NCBI GenBank assembly: GCA_028291515.1
Contig: JAQGHU010000114.1
Span: forward strand, 203,214-267,213
Length of the DNA: 64,000 bases
Direction: 5' to 3'
Source of the DNA: Schlesneria sp.
GTDB lineage: Bacteria; Planctomycetota; Planctomycetia; Planctomycetales; Planctomycetaceae
The notes below the pieces were generated by a model. The model had not been told where the DNA came from. It was given only the letters and a program-made list of their open reading frames with translations, and made no database searches. The position numbers and the translations under genes are program-made. This document shows, piece by piece, positions 26,200 through 35,800 of the stretch. The stretch's first letter is position 1. Every line of letters begins with the position of its first letter.

Positions 26200-27417
26200 A
26201 TGAAAAGCGTCATTCGGCTCGCGATCGTCGATCCGCACGACGTCTCACGCCATTCTCTCAAAACCTTGCTTCTGGGAATTGATACTGTTTGGCTGGAGGC
26301 GGAGTGTTCGCGTTACGACGCTTTCAGCGATGTCTTGCTGCAAACCCAGCCGGACATTGCACTGGTTGCGCTCGATTCCGATCAAACTCGAGCCATCGAC
26401 CTGATTGCCAACATCCATCAAAATCATCCTGCCTGTCACATCCTGGCGATCAGTGGGCATCAGGAAGGAAGTCTGATTCTGCAGGCTGTTCGCAATGGAG
26501 CCAAAGAGTTTCTGACCAGCCCGCTGAAGTTGGAAGAATTCTTGGCGGCGCTCGAACGCATCCGACAGGTTGTCAACAAGGCTTCGGGAGACTCCACGGG
26601 GCGAGCTTGCCAGGTGATCAGCGTGGCCGGGGTTTCCGGCGGAATTGGCTGCACATCGCTGGCGATTAACCTCGCCTGCTGTTTCGCTCAACAACCCGGT
26701 CGCAGTGTTGCCGTCATCGACCTTGATCTGGCGTTGGGTGATGCTGATGTCTGGCTGGACATCATTCCCGACTATACGATCCAGGACGTGGCCGACAACA
26801 TCAATCGCCTGGACTACGCGCTGCTGAAGCGATCGCTGACCAAGCATGATTGCGGCGCATTCCTGCTCCCCCGCCCGGTCGAGATGGAAGATCATCCTCC
26901 CATCGGTCCCGACGAACTACGACGAGTGATCTCGTTGCTCAAGGCGACGCTGACACACTTAGTGATCGATCTCAGCAAGACGTTCACACCGCTCGATCAA
27001 GCGGCGATGGAACTCTCTGATGTGATCCTGATTGTCACTCAACTCGACCTCCCTTCGTTGCGAAATGCTGTCCGACTGATGCAGTATTTCAAGCGACGAC
27101 CTGGGATGTATGAGAAAGTGAAAGTCGTCGTCAATCGCATGGGGCTGGACGAAAACACGATCAGCTTGCATAAGGCACTTGAGACGCTGGGGCGAGAGAT
27201 CTTCGCGACGATTCCGAACGACTATGCGACGATGGTCGAAGCCCGTAATAATGGTGTGCCGTTGATCACTCAAGCGCCCAAGGCGAAAGTCACGAAAAGT
27301 ATTCTGCAATTGGTGCAGGCCCTCGATGGGCCGCCCGACCCCGAAGAAAAATCGGATGAGAAAAAGCCGGCCAAAAAAGGGGGGCTGTTCAGCTTCTTGG
27401 GATCAGGGGGACGATGA
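26200..27417 (+). CDS. cpaE: Tad pilus localisation ATPase CpaE/TadZ
   Basis: 405 residues. Residues 1-125 form a CheY-like receiver fold (RLAIVDPHDVSRHSLKTLLL, ... AKEFLTSPLKLEEFLAALER) that lacks a clear phospho-acceptor Asp environment. The ParA/MinD ATPase domain follows (about 135-370) with VAGVSGGIGCTSLAINLACC as the P-loop, VAVIDLDLALGDADVWLD as the switch region and LVIDLSKTF as the Walker-B-like block. CpaE/TadZ places the pilus machine at the pole. The P-loop has Cys where canonical ParA/MinD proteins have the GK Lys, as in some atypical TadZ proteins. A Lys-rich tail ends the protein. This is the last Tad gene here. Confidence 0.88.
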   Translation: MKSVIRLAIVDPHDVSRHSLKTLLLGIDTVWLEAECSRYDAFSDVLLQTQPDIALVALDSDQTRAIDLIANIHQNHPACHILAISGHQEGSLILQAVRNGAKEFLTSPLKLEEFLAALERIRQVVNKASGDSTGRACQVISVAGVSGGIGCTSLAINLACCFAQQPGRSVAVIDLDLALGDADVWLDIIPDYTIQDVADNINRLDYALLKRSLTKHDCGAFLLPRPVEMEDHPPIGPDELRRVISLLKATLTHLVIDLSKTFTPLDQAAMELSDVILIVTQLDLPSLRNAVRLMQYFKRRPGMYEKVKVVVNRMGLDENTISLHKALETLGREIFATIPNDYATMVEARNNGVPLITQAPKAKVTKSILQLVQALDGPPDPEEKSDEKKPAKKGGLFSFLGSGGR

Positions 27418-27478
27418 GCCTTGGACTCGTAGTCGCGGCCGGGGGGCACGCGGCGCGAGAATCACGCCTCATCGAGAG

Positions 27479-27509
27479 ACCCGGCCTTCACGGCCGGGTT
27501 TTCTTTTTT
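27479..27509 (+). terminator. Intrinsic terminator ending the Tad group
   Basis: ACCCGGCC (27479-27486) pairs with GGCCGGGT (27492-27499) around a short loop, followed by TTTTCTTTTTT. It lies about 60 bases past the cpaE stop, so the Tad operon ends without cpaF, tadB or tadC. Confidence 0.9.
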
Positions 27510-27564
27510 GCAGTGCCACAGAATAATAGCCAGCCTTCCACCATCATCCTCAGGAGGGTTGCCA

Positions 27565-28782
27565 GTGAACATCGTTGTCCCACCGAGTCGTGTCCATTGG
27601 TTGCTCGTCGCGATCTTCGCACTGGCAACTCAGCTCCCCGCAATCGGTCTTGCCGATGAACCCGCTGGTGTGACGCGATCCCTGTTCGACGGTGCGTCGC
27701 TTCACGGCTGGTCGGTCGAGAACGATTGCGATGTGGATGTGGTCGACGGTTGCCTGCGCCTGAAAGCGGGCAATGGGTGGCTTCGCAGTCATTACACCTA
27801 TCGCGACTTCGACCTCCACGTGGAATGGAAGGCGCTGCAAGCCGAGAAATACGACGCCGGAATCTACATCCGTGCCAGCCGCGATGGAAAGCCGTCGCCC
27901 AAACCGGCCTATCAGGTCAATCTGCTGCAGAACAAAGAGGGAAACATCGGTTCGCTGCCGGGAGCTGAAAGTTCGGGCTTGGTGAAAGAGGGCGAATGGA
28001 ACGCCTTTGATTTACGAGTCGTGGGCGACTCCGTCTCATTGAAGATCAATGGGCAGCAAGCCTATACCGCCGCTGGCTTGAAGCAACCGGACGGCTACAT
28101 CGGCTTTCAGGTCGAGGTTCCTGTGGGTGGTCAATTCCTGATTAGGAACGTCAAAGTGACCGAACTGGGATATCGCCCGCTCTTCAACGGTCGCAATCTC
28201 GATGGGTGGGAAGCCGAAGGCGGCTCTGCCGAAAGCTGCTGGTCCGTGCAGGACGGCCTGCTGGTCTGCTCCGGCCAAAAGGGACCATGGCTACGCAGTA
28301 CCGAGGAGTTTGGCGACTTCGATCTGCGGCTCGACTATCGCCTCTCCACGGGAGGCAACAGCGGCGTCTATGTCCGAGTCCCCAAAGACGGCAATCACCA
28401 TCGCGAGAACGCCACGCTACCAATCGCTGGCTTCGAAGTGCAGGTCCTGGACGACGCCGCACCACAACATCTCAAGCTCAAGGATTACCAATACTCGGCG
28501 TCAATCTATGACATCGCCGGAGCGAACCCTCGAGTCAGTCGCCCGCCCGGCGAATGGAACACGCTGGAAATCAATTGCCGTGGCGATCGAGTCACCACCT
28601 GGCACAACGGCTATCAAGTCACCGACATCTCTAGCAGTCAATCGCCTCTGTTGGCACTCCGTTCGGTAAGGGGCTATCTGGGAATGCAGAACCACAACAC
28701 CATCGTCAAGTTTCGAGACATTCGCGTCGGGCCAGCGATCGAGCTGCCCGCGATTGCCGTTGAGGCTCCAACAAAGCCGTAG
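27565..28782 (+). CDS. Secreted protein with two DUF1080 (3-keto-disaccharide hydrolase) domains
   Basis: 405 residues from a GTG at 27565, preceded by AGGAGGG at eight bases' spacing; a TTG at 27508 lacks such a site. A signal peptide covers about residues 1-32. Two DUF1080 domains follow: SLFDGASLHGWSVEN ... YDAGIYIRASRDG (about 38-195) and PLFNGRNLDGWEAEGG ... GNSGVYVRVPKDGNH ... DISSSQSPLLALRSVRGYLGMQ (about 200-395). The family has a lectin-like jelly-roll fold and several members cleave 3-keto-sugars or bind glycans in the periplasm. It stands alone after the Tad terminator. Substrate unknown. Confidence 0.9.
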   Translation: MNIVVPPSRVHWLLVAIFALATQLPAIGLADEPAGVTRSLFDGASLHGWSVENDCDVDVVDGCLRLKAGNGWLRSHYTYRDFDLHVEWKALQAEKYDAGIYIRASRDGKPSPKPAYQVNLLQNKEGNIGSLPGAESSGLVKEGEWNAFDLRVVGDSVSLKINGQQAYTAAGLKQPDGYIGFQVEVPVGGQFLIRNVKVTELGYRPLFNGRNLDGWEAEGGSAESCWSVQDGLLVCSGQKGPWLRSTEEFGDFDLRLDYRLSTGGNSGVYVRVPKDGNHHRENATLPIAGFEVQVLDDAAPQHLKLKDYQYSASIYDIAGANPRVSRPPGEWNTLEINCRGDRVTTWHNGYQVTDISSSQSPLLALRSVRGYLGMQNHNTIVKFRDIRVGPAIELPAIAVEAPTKP

Positions 28783-28803
28783 CAGCTCTCCTTCATCGTC
28801 GCC

Positions 28804-29172
28804 ATGAATGCCAATCCCATGCTCACCTTCTTCCGCGGCTGGCGACGAAAAGCGGGCTGCATCTCACTCGTGATGGCGTGCATGCTGATGGGAATGTGGG
28901 TTCGCAGTCGCGACTTTTACTGGTCTCCACTAATGGCCAAATGGAATGGGATATACATCGGTTCCGTACTATCATTGGGTTGGCTTTGAAACCATCCCCC
29001 AATGGAAAGCATGTCTTCTCCAGAAGCGAAGCCCACAAGTCTTAAAACAGGACCGCCATCGACATGGCGCCATAAATGCCGGCGATTCCCCTACTGGTGT
29101 CTCACACTTCCTTTGACGCTTCTTTCCGGCTACTTGAATCTGTGGAGGCCTCGCAAGATGGCGAAATCATGA
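28804..29172 (+). pseudogene. Frameshifted copy of a small membrane-protein family
   Basis: The first frame (28804-28989) reads TFFRGWRRKAGCISLVMACM then LMGMWVRSRDFYW, closely like the start of the intact protein at 30031 (YGWRRKAGCVMLGIALLFMG). It stops at 28989. A second frame beginning at about 29011 (MSSPEAKPTSLKTGPPSTWR) ends YWCLTLPLTLLSGYLNLWRP, matching the intact copy's C-terminus (WAMVIPLTLLSAYLILRKPR). A frameshift and a central deletion of about 40-50 residues therefore break this copy. Its final TGA (29170-29172) overlaps the ATG of the LRR gene. Confidence 0.75.
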
Positions 29173-29990
29173 TTCAATTCGTCCGGCGGTATGGCGTGCG
29201 CGTTCTTCTTGGGGCAACGCTTCTAGCGCTGCTCTCCGGGGTCATGAATATCTGGCTGCCATACCAAAGAGACTTGCGCCTGTCGAAGCGGATCGAATCG
29301 GTTGGTGGCATCGCGATTCTACATTCCCCTGATGAATACTTGCTTTCCCATGGATTGTGGGAGCTGCATGCTCAAGTGCCAGTTTTCGCACGACTGGCGG
29401 AGGTACAGCTTCACGAAGAGGTGCCCTCAGATCTTCTTGAAGACATTTTGCAATGTCGATCATTAAGTCTCTTGCTCGTCACTGGGAGAAACGTTCGTGA
29501 TGCGGACCTCAAAAATCTCCAGAAGATGACCGAACTTTCCCACCTCAGTCTCTTGAAAACATCAATTAGCGATCTAGGACTTAAGAATCTGCGTGAACTC
29601 AGCTACTTGGATACCCTCGATCTTTCTGAAACCGAAATCGGTGATGAAGGACTTCGTTTTCTACGGGAATTGCCACTAGTTCAAATTGCTCTTGCTGACA
29701 CGAAAGTTACCGACGAAGGACTTGAACAATTGGCAGGGGCAACAGGCCTGAGGAGCATTTACCTCGACAAGACAAACATAGGCGATCTTGGGTTGCTGCA
29801 TCTGCGTGGACTGTTCCGGCTCGAACGCCTCGATGCAATTTCAACACCAATCAGCGATGCTGGGCTTGTACACCTTAGGGGGTTGAACAACCTCGACTAT
29901 CTCGATTTGAACAACACCCAAACTACAGTCGAAGGGCGCGACATGCTTCGGAAGGCGTTACCGAAATGTAGAATCTTCCCGCAGCCCTGA
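29169..29990 (+). CDS. Membrane-anchored leucine-rich-repeat protein
   Basis: 273 residues from the ATG at 29169, which overlaps the stop of the broken gene before it (ATGA). Residues about 10-30 (VLLGATLLALLSGVMNIWLP) are a transmembrane anchor. About six leucine-rich repeats follow from residue 105 onward, of the cysteine-free bacterial type with the period LxxLxLxxTxIxDxGLxxL (for example YLDTLDLSETEIGDEGLRFL and GLRSIYLDKTNIGDLGLLHL). Such LRR proteins are abundant in planctomycetes and are thought to bind proteins; no partner is evident. The open frame extends upstream to 29076, but the overlapping start is a better fit. Confidence 0.8.
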   Translation: MIQFVRRYGVRVLLGATLLALLSGVMNIWLPYQRDLRLSKRIESVGGIAILHSPDEYLLSHGLWELHAQVPVFARLAEVQLHEEVPSDLLEDILQCRSLSLLLVTGRNVRDADLKNLQKMTELSHLSLLKTSISDLGLKNLRELSYLDTLDLSETEIGDEGLRFLRELPLVQIALADTKVTDEGLEQLAGATGLRSIYLDKTNIGDLGLLHLRGLFRLERLDAISTPISDAGLVHLRGLNNLDYLDLNNTQTTVEGRDMLRKALPKCRIFPQP

Positions 29991-30030
29991 AGTCAGCCAC
30001 CATCCGCGACAATCCAGAGATCGCCTCACA

Positions 30031-30513
30031 ATGCGTGACTTCTTCTACGGCTGGCGACGGAAAGCAGGCTGCGTCATGCTGGGGATCGCTTTGTTGTTCA
30101 TGGGCGTGTGGATCAGAAGTCGCTACATCATGGAGACCCTTACGTATATCAGTGATGAAGGGAGGCATTCCTTCAGCATCACTCCCAATGGCCTCGAATG
30201 GGCCCGACGTACTGGAAGCGGACAATACCTCTCACCGCAGTTTATGAATCTGAGTTGGGAGACAATCGAACTCGATGACAGCGACTTCGAGAGTTTTCCG
30301 GAACCGTCCATGGGTTGGGAAACGAGCTGGAATTATCGTTGGTGCGGGTTTAGATCCGGCAAGTTTCAATTGACAGCAGGTGGTCCTGGGCTCTCGATCC
30401 TGTACGGGGAGCTTGCCAGATGGGCCATTCCCCACTGGGCCATGGTCATTCCCCTGACACTTCTCTCCGCGTACCTGATTCTCCGGAAGCCACGAATGAA
30501 GTCTCAGGCCTGA
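30031..30513 (+). CDS. Small two-helix membrane protein, intact member of the duplicated family
   Basis: 160 residues: an N-terminal helix (about 12-28, AGCVMLGIALLFMGVWIRSR), an extracytoplasmic stretch of about 95 residues, and a C-terminal helix (about 132-150, WAMVIPLTLLSAYLILRKPR). It is a lineage-type planctomycete hypothetical protein with no assigned function. The homologue at 28804 is broken. It starts 41 bases after the LRR gene and probably belongs to the same transcript. Its 3' end overlaps the convergent kinase gene by 10 bases. Confidence 0.7.
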   Translation: MRDFFYGWRRKAGCVMLGIALLFMGVWIRSRYIMETLTYISDEGRHSFSITPNGLEWARRTGSGQYLSPQFMNLSWETIELDDSDFESFPEPSMGWETSWNYRWCGFRSGKFQLTAGGPGLSILYGELARWAIPHWAMVIPLTLLSAYLILRKPRMKSQA

Positions 30514-32633
30514 GGCGGAACGATTGAAGTTTGTTCCGTCGTCGAATCGGAGGCGGGGCTTCTCAGCGCGCGTCGTTTCCGAGTCAATGCCTTCATGAGT
30601 CGCCGCCGTTGGATCAAACTGGCCAACAACGCCAGACCGATTGCCGACAGCACTGCGATGCCTGCAATCTTGGCGGTCTGTAATGCGGCAGCCTTCACGG
30701 GGCCGGTGATATCCTCTTCGGGAACCACCACTACTGTTACCACAGGCAAACCCTCAGCCGGCTCGAACGCTTCCAGGGCGGCAACGTAGAATTTCCCGCC
30801 ATGCTGAAACGAGAATGACCGTGTATCGTCGATCGGCAGATTCGCCAGTCCTTCGGGTAGAGCCGCTGACGATTGATTTATCGCTGCCGTCAACAGTTCG
30901 TCTCGAGTGACTTCCCCTCGGAGTGGCGATGCCAGCAGTTCGCCATCGCGATTCATCAGATAGGCGCGTCCCTGCGTTCCCAATTTGAGTTTCGCCAGAA
31001 AGTCGGCCAGTGTTCCCAGGTGATAATCGGCTGTGAACACCCCCCGAACTTCCTGAGATCCTGCCTTTCTGAGTGCCAGAGCCGACGTAATGCCCAGACC
31101 TTCGTCCCCGAACCATTCATACGGCTTGGTCCAGATCGGTTTGGAAGACGCGCTCGCCAGCAGGTAGAAAGGTCTGGTGCGAGGATCGTAGGTCCAGTCA
31201 TCACTCCACCGCAACCGCTCACTGTCCCCGCTCACAAACTCTTCCCGTACATGGCCCCCTTGTTCATCGAGCCACGAGCGTTGGATGACGATCCGCCCCG
31301 ACGGATGTCGCCAGGCACCGGTAAACCGTCCCTGGGCATCCCCATAGCTCAGCCAGGACAGCTTCTTCTGATAGCGAAAGCGAGCCACCAGATGCTGCGC
31401 GAGTAGATCCGGATCGTCCACCGGCAGCAAGTCCATTTCTGCCAGTGAAACGCATTCTTCCAGCATTGGTAGCGCGGGGTCGAGCAGCGATCGAACTTCC
31501 TGCGCGGTACTTCTCGACGTTCGATCGGCGATATCGCGCCACAGCGCCTGGATCTCTTGTGACCGATACAGAAAATAGCCGGAGAGAATCGCCGCTACCA
31601 CCAGGAGAGCAGCAATGGTTCCCACCAGTCGACCGTGATTGCGCAGTCGTTTTCCAAGCCATCCGAGTCCCCCAAGTTTGCGAGCCCGCGTCGGTAGCCC
31701 CATCGTCACCCGAGTCAGATCGTCAGCGAATTCCAGAGCCGTTTGATAGCGAGCGGTCGGATTCTTCTCCAGGGATTTGAGCAGTACCGCTTCCAGATCC
31801 GGGCTGATCTCGGCAAACGTACTTGGCGGCGCGGGCGGTTGAGTCACCACCCGCAGCAGCAACTCGGTGAGCGAACCGGCGTCAAACGGTCGCTGGCCCG
31901 TCGCCAGCACATACAGCGTCGCTCCCAAGGCATAGACATCGCTGCGGGCATCAACGGGACCGCGCCGCGGATCTGCCTGCTCCGGTGCCATGAAGGCCGG
32001 CGTCCCTTGAATCCCCTCTTCCGCTCGAGGTGCCGAACTATTCTCGGCAACGATCAGGGTTTGTTCGTGAGCAGAGCCTTCCATCGAATCCGTTACCGTC
32101 CCCCCTTCAGACACGGTGACAAGAACTGAGGAAGGAGCAACGCGATCCGAATTGAACGACGCGTCCAAAGTCTTCGCGATGCCAAAATCGAGCAGTTGCG
32201 GCTCCCCTGCCCGGTCGATAATGATGTTCGCCGGTTTGACATCGCGATGCACAACTCCTCGCCGGTGTGCATGATCCAGCGCAAGCGCAATCGTCCGCCC
32301 ATACTCGACCACCTCGGACTCGGGAAGGCTCCCCCGCCGCTTGACGATGGAATCCAGCGTCTCTCCTTCGACGAACTCCATCGCGATATAGGGTGTGTTG
32401 TCGACAATGCCCGCATCAAATACCTGGACAATATTAGGATGCTTGCCAAGCCTGGCGATCGCCTGCCCTTCCTGGATGAACCGCTCGGCAGCGCGGGGAT
32501 CATGAAACTTCAGCGAGATCGTTTTCAGGGCACACTCGCGCTGCAGGCTGCGTTGCAAAGCGAGAGACACGACTCCCATCGCCCCACGGCCCAGTTCACG
32601 CGATATGTCATACGGTCCAAATTGGCGGCTCAT
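30504..32633 (-). CDS. Ser/Thr protein kinase with extracytoplasmic Cache-type sensor
   Basis: 709 residues from the ATG at 32633 (MSRQFGPYDISRELGRGAMG). The Hanks-type kinase domain (about 10-290) has GRGAMG, the Lys in CALKTISL, VVHRDVKPANIII (catalytic loop) and LLDFGIAK. The activation segment carries an insertion of about 45 Ser/Thr/Glu-rich residues before MAPEQADPR. A helix (about 328-348, VGTIAALLVVAAILSGYFLY) leads to an outer domain (350-650) with DPRTRPFYLLA, YEWFGDEGLGITSALAL and GVFTADYHLGTLADFLAKL, the pattern of dCache ligand sensors. A second helix is at about 662-684. It should phosphorylate cytoplasmic targets in response to an external small molecule. Confidence 0.88.
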   Translation of the reverse strand: MSRQFGPYDISRELGRGAMGVVSLALQRSLQRECALKTISLKFHDPRAAERFIQEGQAIARLGKHPNIVQVFDAGIVDNTPYIAMEFVEGETLDSIVKRRGSLPESEVVEYGRTIALALDHAHRRGVVHRDVKPANIIIDRAGEPQLLDFGIAKTLDASFNSDRVAPSSVLVTVSEGGTVTDSMEGSAHEQTLIVAENSSAPRAEEGIQGTPAFMAPEQADPRRGPVDARSDVYALGATLYVLATGQRPFDAGSLTELLLRVVTQPPAPPSTFAEISPDLEAVLLKSLEKNPTARYQTALEFADDLTRVTMGLPTRARKLGGLGWLGKRLRNHGRLVGTIAALLVVAAILSGYFLYRSQEIQALWRDIADRTSRSTAQEVRSLLDPALPMLEECVSLAEMDLLPVDDPDLLAQHLVARFRYQKKLSWLSYGDAQGRFTGAWRHPSGRIVIQRSWLDEQGGHVREEFVSGDSERLRWSDDWTYDPRTRPFYLLASASSKPIWTKPYEWFGDEGLGITSALALRKAGSQEVRGVFTADYHLGTLADFLAKLKLGTQGRAYLMNRDGELLASPLRGEVTRDELLTAAINQSSAALPEGLANLPIDDTRSFSFQHGGKFYVAALEAFEPAEGLPVVTVVVVPEEDITGPVKAAALQTAKIAGIAVLSAIGLALLASLIQRRRLMKALTRKRRALRSPASDSTTEQTSIVPPQA

Positions 32634-32873
32634 AGCGCCGAGTGTACTCGCAACCGCCATCGACACCAATCAGATTGTGCCCGCAGTGTGGCAGATCAAC
32701 GTTGCAACCGTTCGTCGTCAACAAGATCGATCCAATCGATGCGATCGATCCTCACATTGAACAAGCCAACTTCTTCATCCAGATCAGCGAAGTCCACGCG
32801 CGGAGAGTGATACGCAGACTGACGACTTCACCATCTTATCCGTGTTTCATCTGTGTCAATCCGTGGCTAGGTC

Positions 32874-35800
32874 TTATTCCTGATTCTCCGTGGCATCGCG
32901 GTTGTTCAAGATGTCCCCCACCTTGTTCAAAGAAAGTGCCAACGGGCGGATCTGGTTGACTCGGCAGGTGGTGTGATAGGGACAGTGGCCGGTGCAGTTC
33001 TCGTCGGCATTCTCGACAATGAACTTGCCGTCGCGAATTCCCGCAGCCAATTTGGGAATGATTTCATCCAGCGTCTGCTCCAGCGAGTCCACGAGGGCGC
33101 TGTTCATCGACTCGAGTTTGCCGTCCCGCTGATAGCCTCGTTTGAACCCGGTCGCCTTCAAACTCCAGTAGCCCATTTGATAGAGGGCCGCGTCGTCTCC
33201 GGCGATTCCCAGGCGACGCACGGCAAGTGCATACAGAGCCAGTTGAATCGATCGACCCGTGGCCAGTTCGTCCTTGTTCGATCGCGGAGGCATCCCGGTC
33301 TTGTAATCGATCACGTTGAAGACACGTTGGCCGGTGCTGACGCCGGTATCGACGCGATCGATACGACCACGGACTTGTACGGCATCGTCGTCAGTTCCGA
33401 AAAGCAACGGATTGGTCGGAGCCTCGCCCGATTCGCGCCCGCCCGGCAAACTGCCGAACGGAATTTCAGGATCGAGCGATCGGACGCCGCCGTTCCATGC
33501 CTGCGTGAGCTGCTCGGCATAGGCGGCCTGCTGTTCGCCAAACGCATGGCCCCAATCCGCGAGCAGTCGTCCTTCGATATGAGTCAACGCCCGCTGCAGA
33601 TCCGTTTCGTGAAATCGCTTGGCCAGATGCTGTTCGATCAACTCGTTGAATCGCGAAGTGAGCTCTTCGGCAGAGTGATCGAGTCCTTCACGCAGCATCT
33701 GCGCGAGCACCAGGTGAACCAGGCTGCCTCGGGCGGCATAGTCAGTCCCTTCTTCGGGTGTGGCGAGGTCGTCGACTTTGAGGACGCTCGACGCCCAGAA
33801 GCGATAGGGACAAGTGGCGTAGGCTTCCAACTCGGTGGCGCTGAACTGATGGCGACCGCCGAATCGCTGCCGTAGTGCGATCAGATTGGCGTCGCCGTCG
33901 AGTGCCCCCTCATACCCCGTAAAACCCCGTTCGTGAAAGCGATACGTGTTGACATCGATCGCGGCCAGGACGTTGTTCGCAGTGGGGATCCAACTAGGTC
34001 TCGAGCAGAGTGTCGCGAACAGACCGGTATCGCCGGCACGGGCCTGACTCATGGACAACAAACGTAGGTCCGATTCCGTGAGGGCTCGATCAAGGTCAGG
34101 AACAGGATCGAGTTGACCTTCATGTGCAACCCGCAGTGCCGACTCGTCGAACAGGGAACGCAGTGCGACTAGATAGGGACTGGCGAAGACGGGTTGTCCC
34201 TTCGAGTTCACCGCAGGGTAGCTAAGCGTCAGGCTCGATCTGGCGCGAGTGACGATGCTGTAGAACAAGAACATTTCATCGCGCTGAAGCTGTTCGCGAT
34301 GTTGCAGCGGCAATCCTCGCCGAGCGAACTCTTGTCGCTCGACTTCGCCAAACAGACAATCATCGCTGCGATTCAGTGGAAAGCTGCTTTCGGCGAGGCC
34401 AGCGATGAACAGATGCGGAATATCCAAATGCCGGGCCTGCTCGACATCCAGGATGCGGACGCATCCCCCAGGATCGCTGGTCGCCTTGATCTGCTCGCCA
34501 CCCAGTAGGTCACGTAGTTCCGCAGTGAAGCCCGCCAGATCCAGCTTGATCAGTTTGGCCGACTTGGTATCTGCGGACAGCACCAGCCGCCGCTCGGCGT
34601 CACCCGCTGTTCGAATCAGTCGCTGCAGCAGATCCCAATCCTCGCTGTCTCGATTTGCCGTGCTGGATCGCTGAGTCTGGTGATGGGCTGACCCAGCCGT
34701 ATCGGCTTGCTGCCAACCTAAGTCGCGGCCCAGCGAGGCAATGACATCGCCCCATTCGGCAAGCGTCCGTTTCTGTCGGAGTCTTTCCGTGACCTGGGAC
34801 AACCGCTTGAGAATGACTTCGGCATTGCGGGCGAGACTGGCGACGGCCGCTTGCGTGTCGCCAGTCCATTCTCCTTCGAGATGCTCTTCGACCGTGATGC
34901 CGCCGGAGACTCGGCCAAGCACCCGCAGGATCAGGTCGCGTCCCGCATGCAGTTTCAAGCGACGCAGCGCGACGCCAACATTCCGGATTCCACGCCCAAA
35001 CGAAAGCTCGGACCAGCCCGGCTGAAAGTAATTGGAATTCAGCACCTGCATCAGCCGCGAGAAAGGCCAGTCGTCCAGTTCCAACTGCAGCACCGAGAAC
35101 AGCGCCTTAATCATCGAACTGCTCAGCAGCGCTGAGCCAGCTTCGCACCAGTTCGGGATGCCGGCCTGATCGAAATAGTCCTTCCAGACAGGTCCTGCTT
35201 CCATCACGGATCGCACTGCCACCACAATCTGCGAGGGACGCACACCTGCGGTCAGCAACTTCTTGATCCGCATCGCCACGGCTTGGCTTTCGCCCAAGGG
35301 GCCGGTGGCCGCGATGACTTCCAGACCAGCTCCGTCGACCGCGGGGGTCACCGAACGAGGGTTCGCGAACAACGATGTGGCGATCGTCGACACGCCCGGC
35401 TGCCAGCCGCTTCGATCGGCGATGAGCGTTTCCGTCTGCCAGTGTGTGCCCGGAGGAAGGTGTCGGCGAAGGCGGTCCAATGTCGATCGCGGTTTGTCGA
35501 AGAGTTCGCGTCGGGACTGGGATTCTTCAATCGGCAGCGAGATGACCGCCCGCGGAATCCACTCCATCAGTTTGCCGAGGATTTCGTACTGCGTTTGAGT
35601 GAAGTCGGCGAAGCCGTCGACAACCAGAAACTGGACGTTCTCAAAAGGCTTCTTCCCCCCTTCCGCGATGACGGTGCGGGCCAACCAGAAACGACCTTCA
35701 GAGTCGTACCAGTTTTGTTTCGTCAGGTGCTGCTGATACTTGGTATAGATCAGGCCGAGTTCCTTGTCGCGCTTGGCCCGTCGTGGTGGCCGATGCGCGC

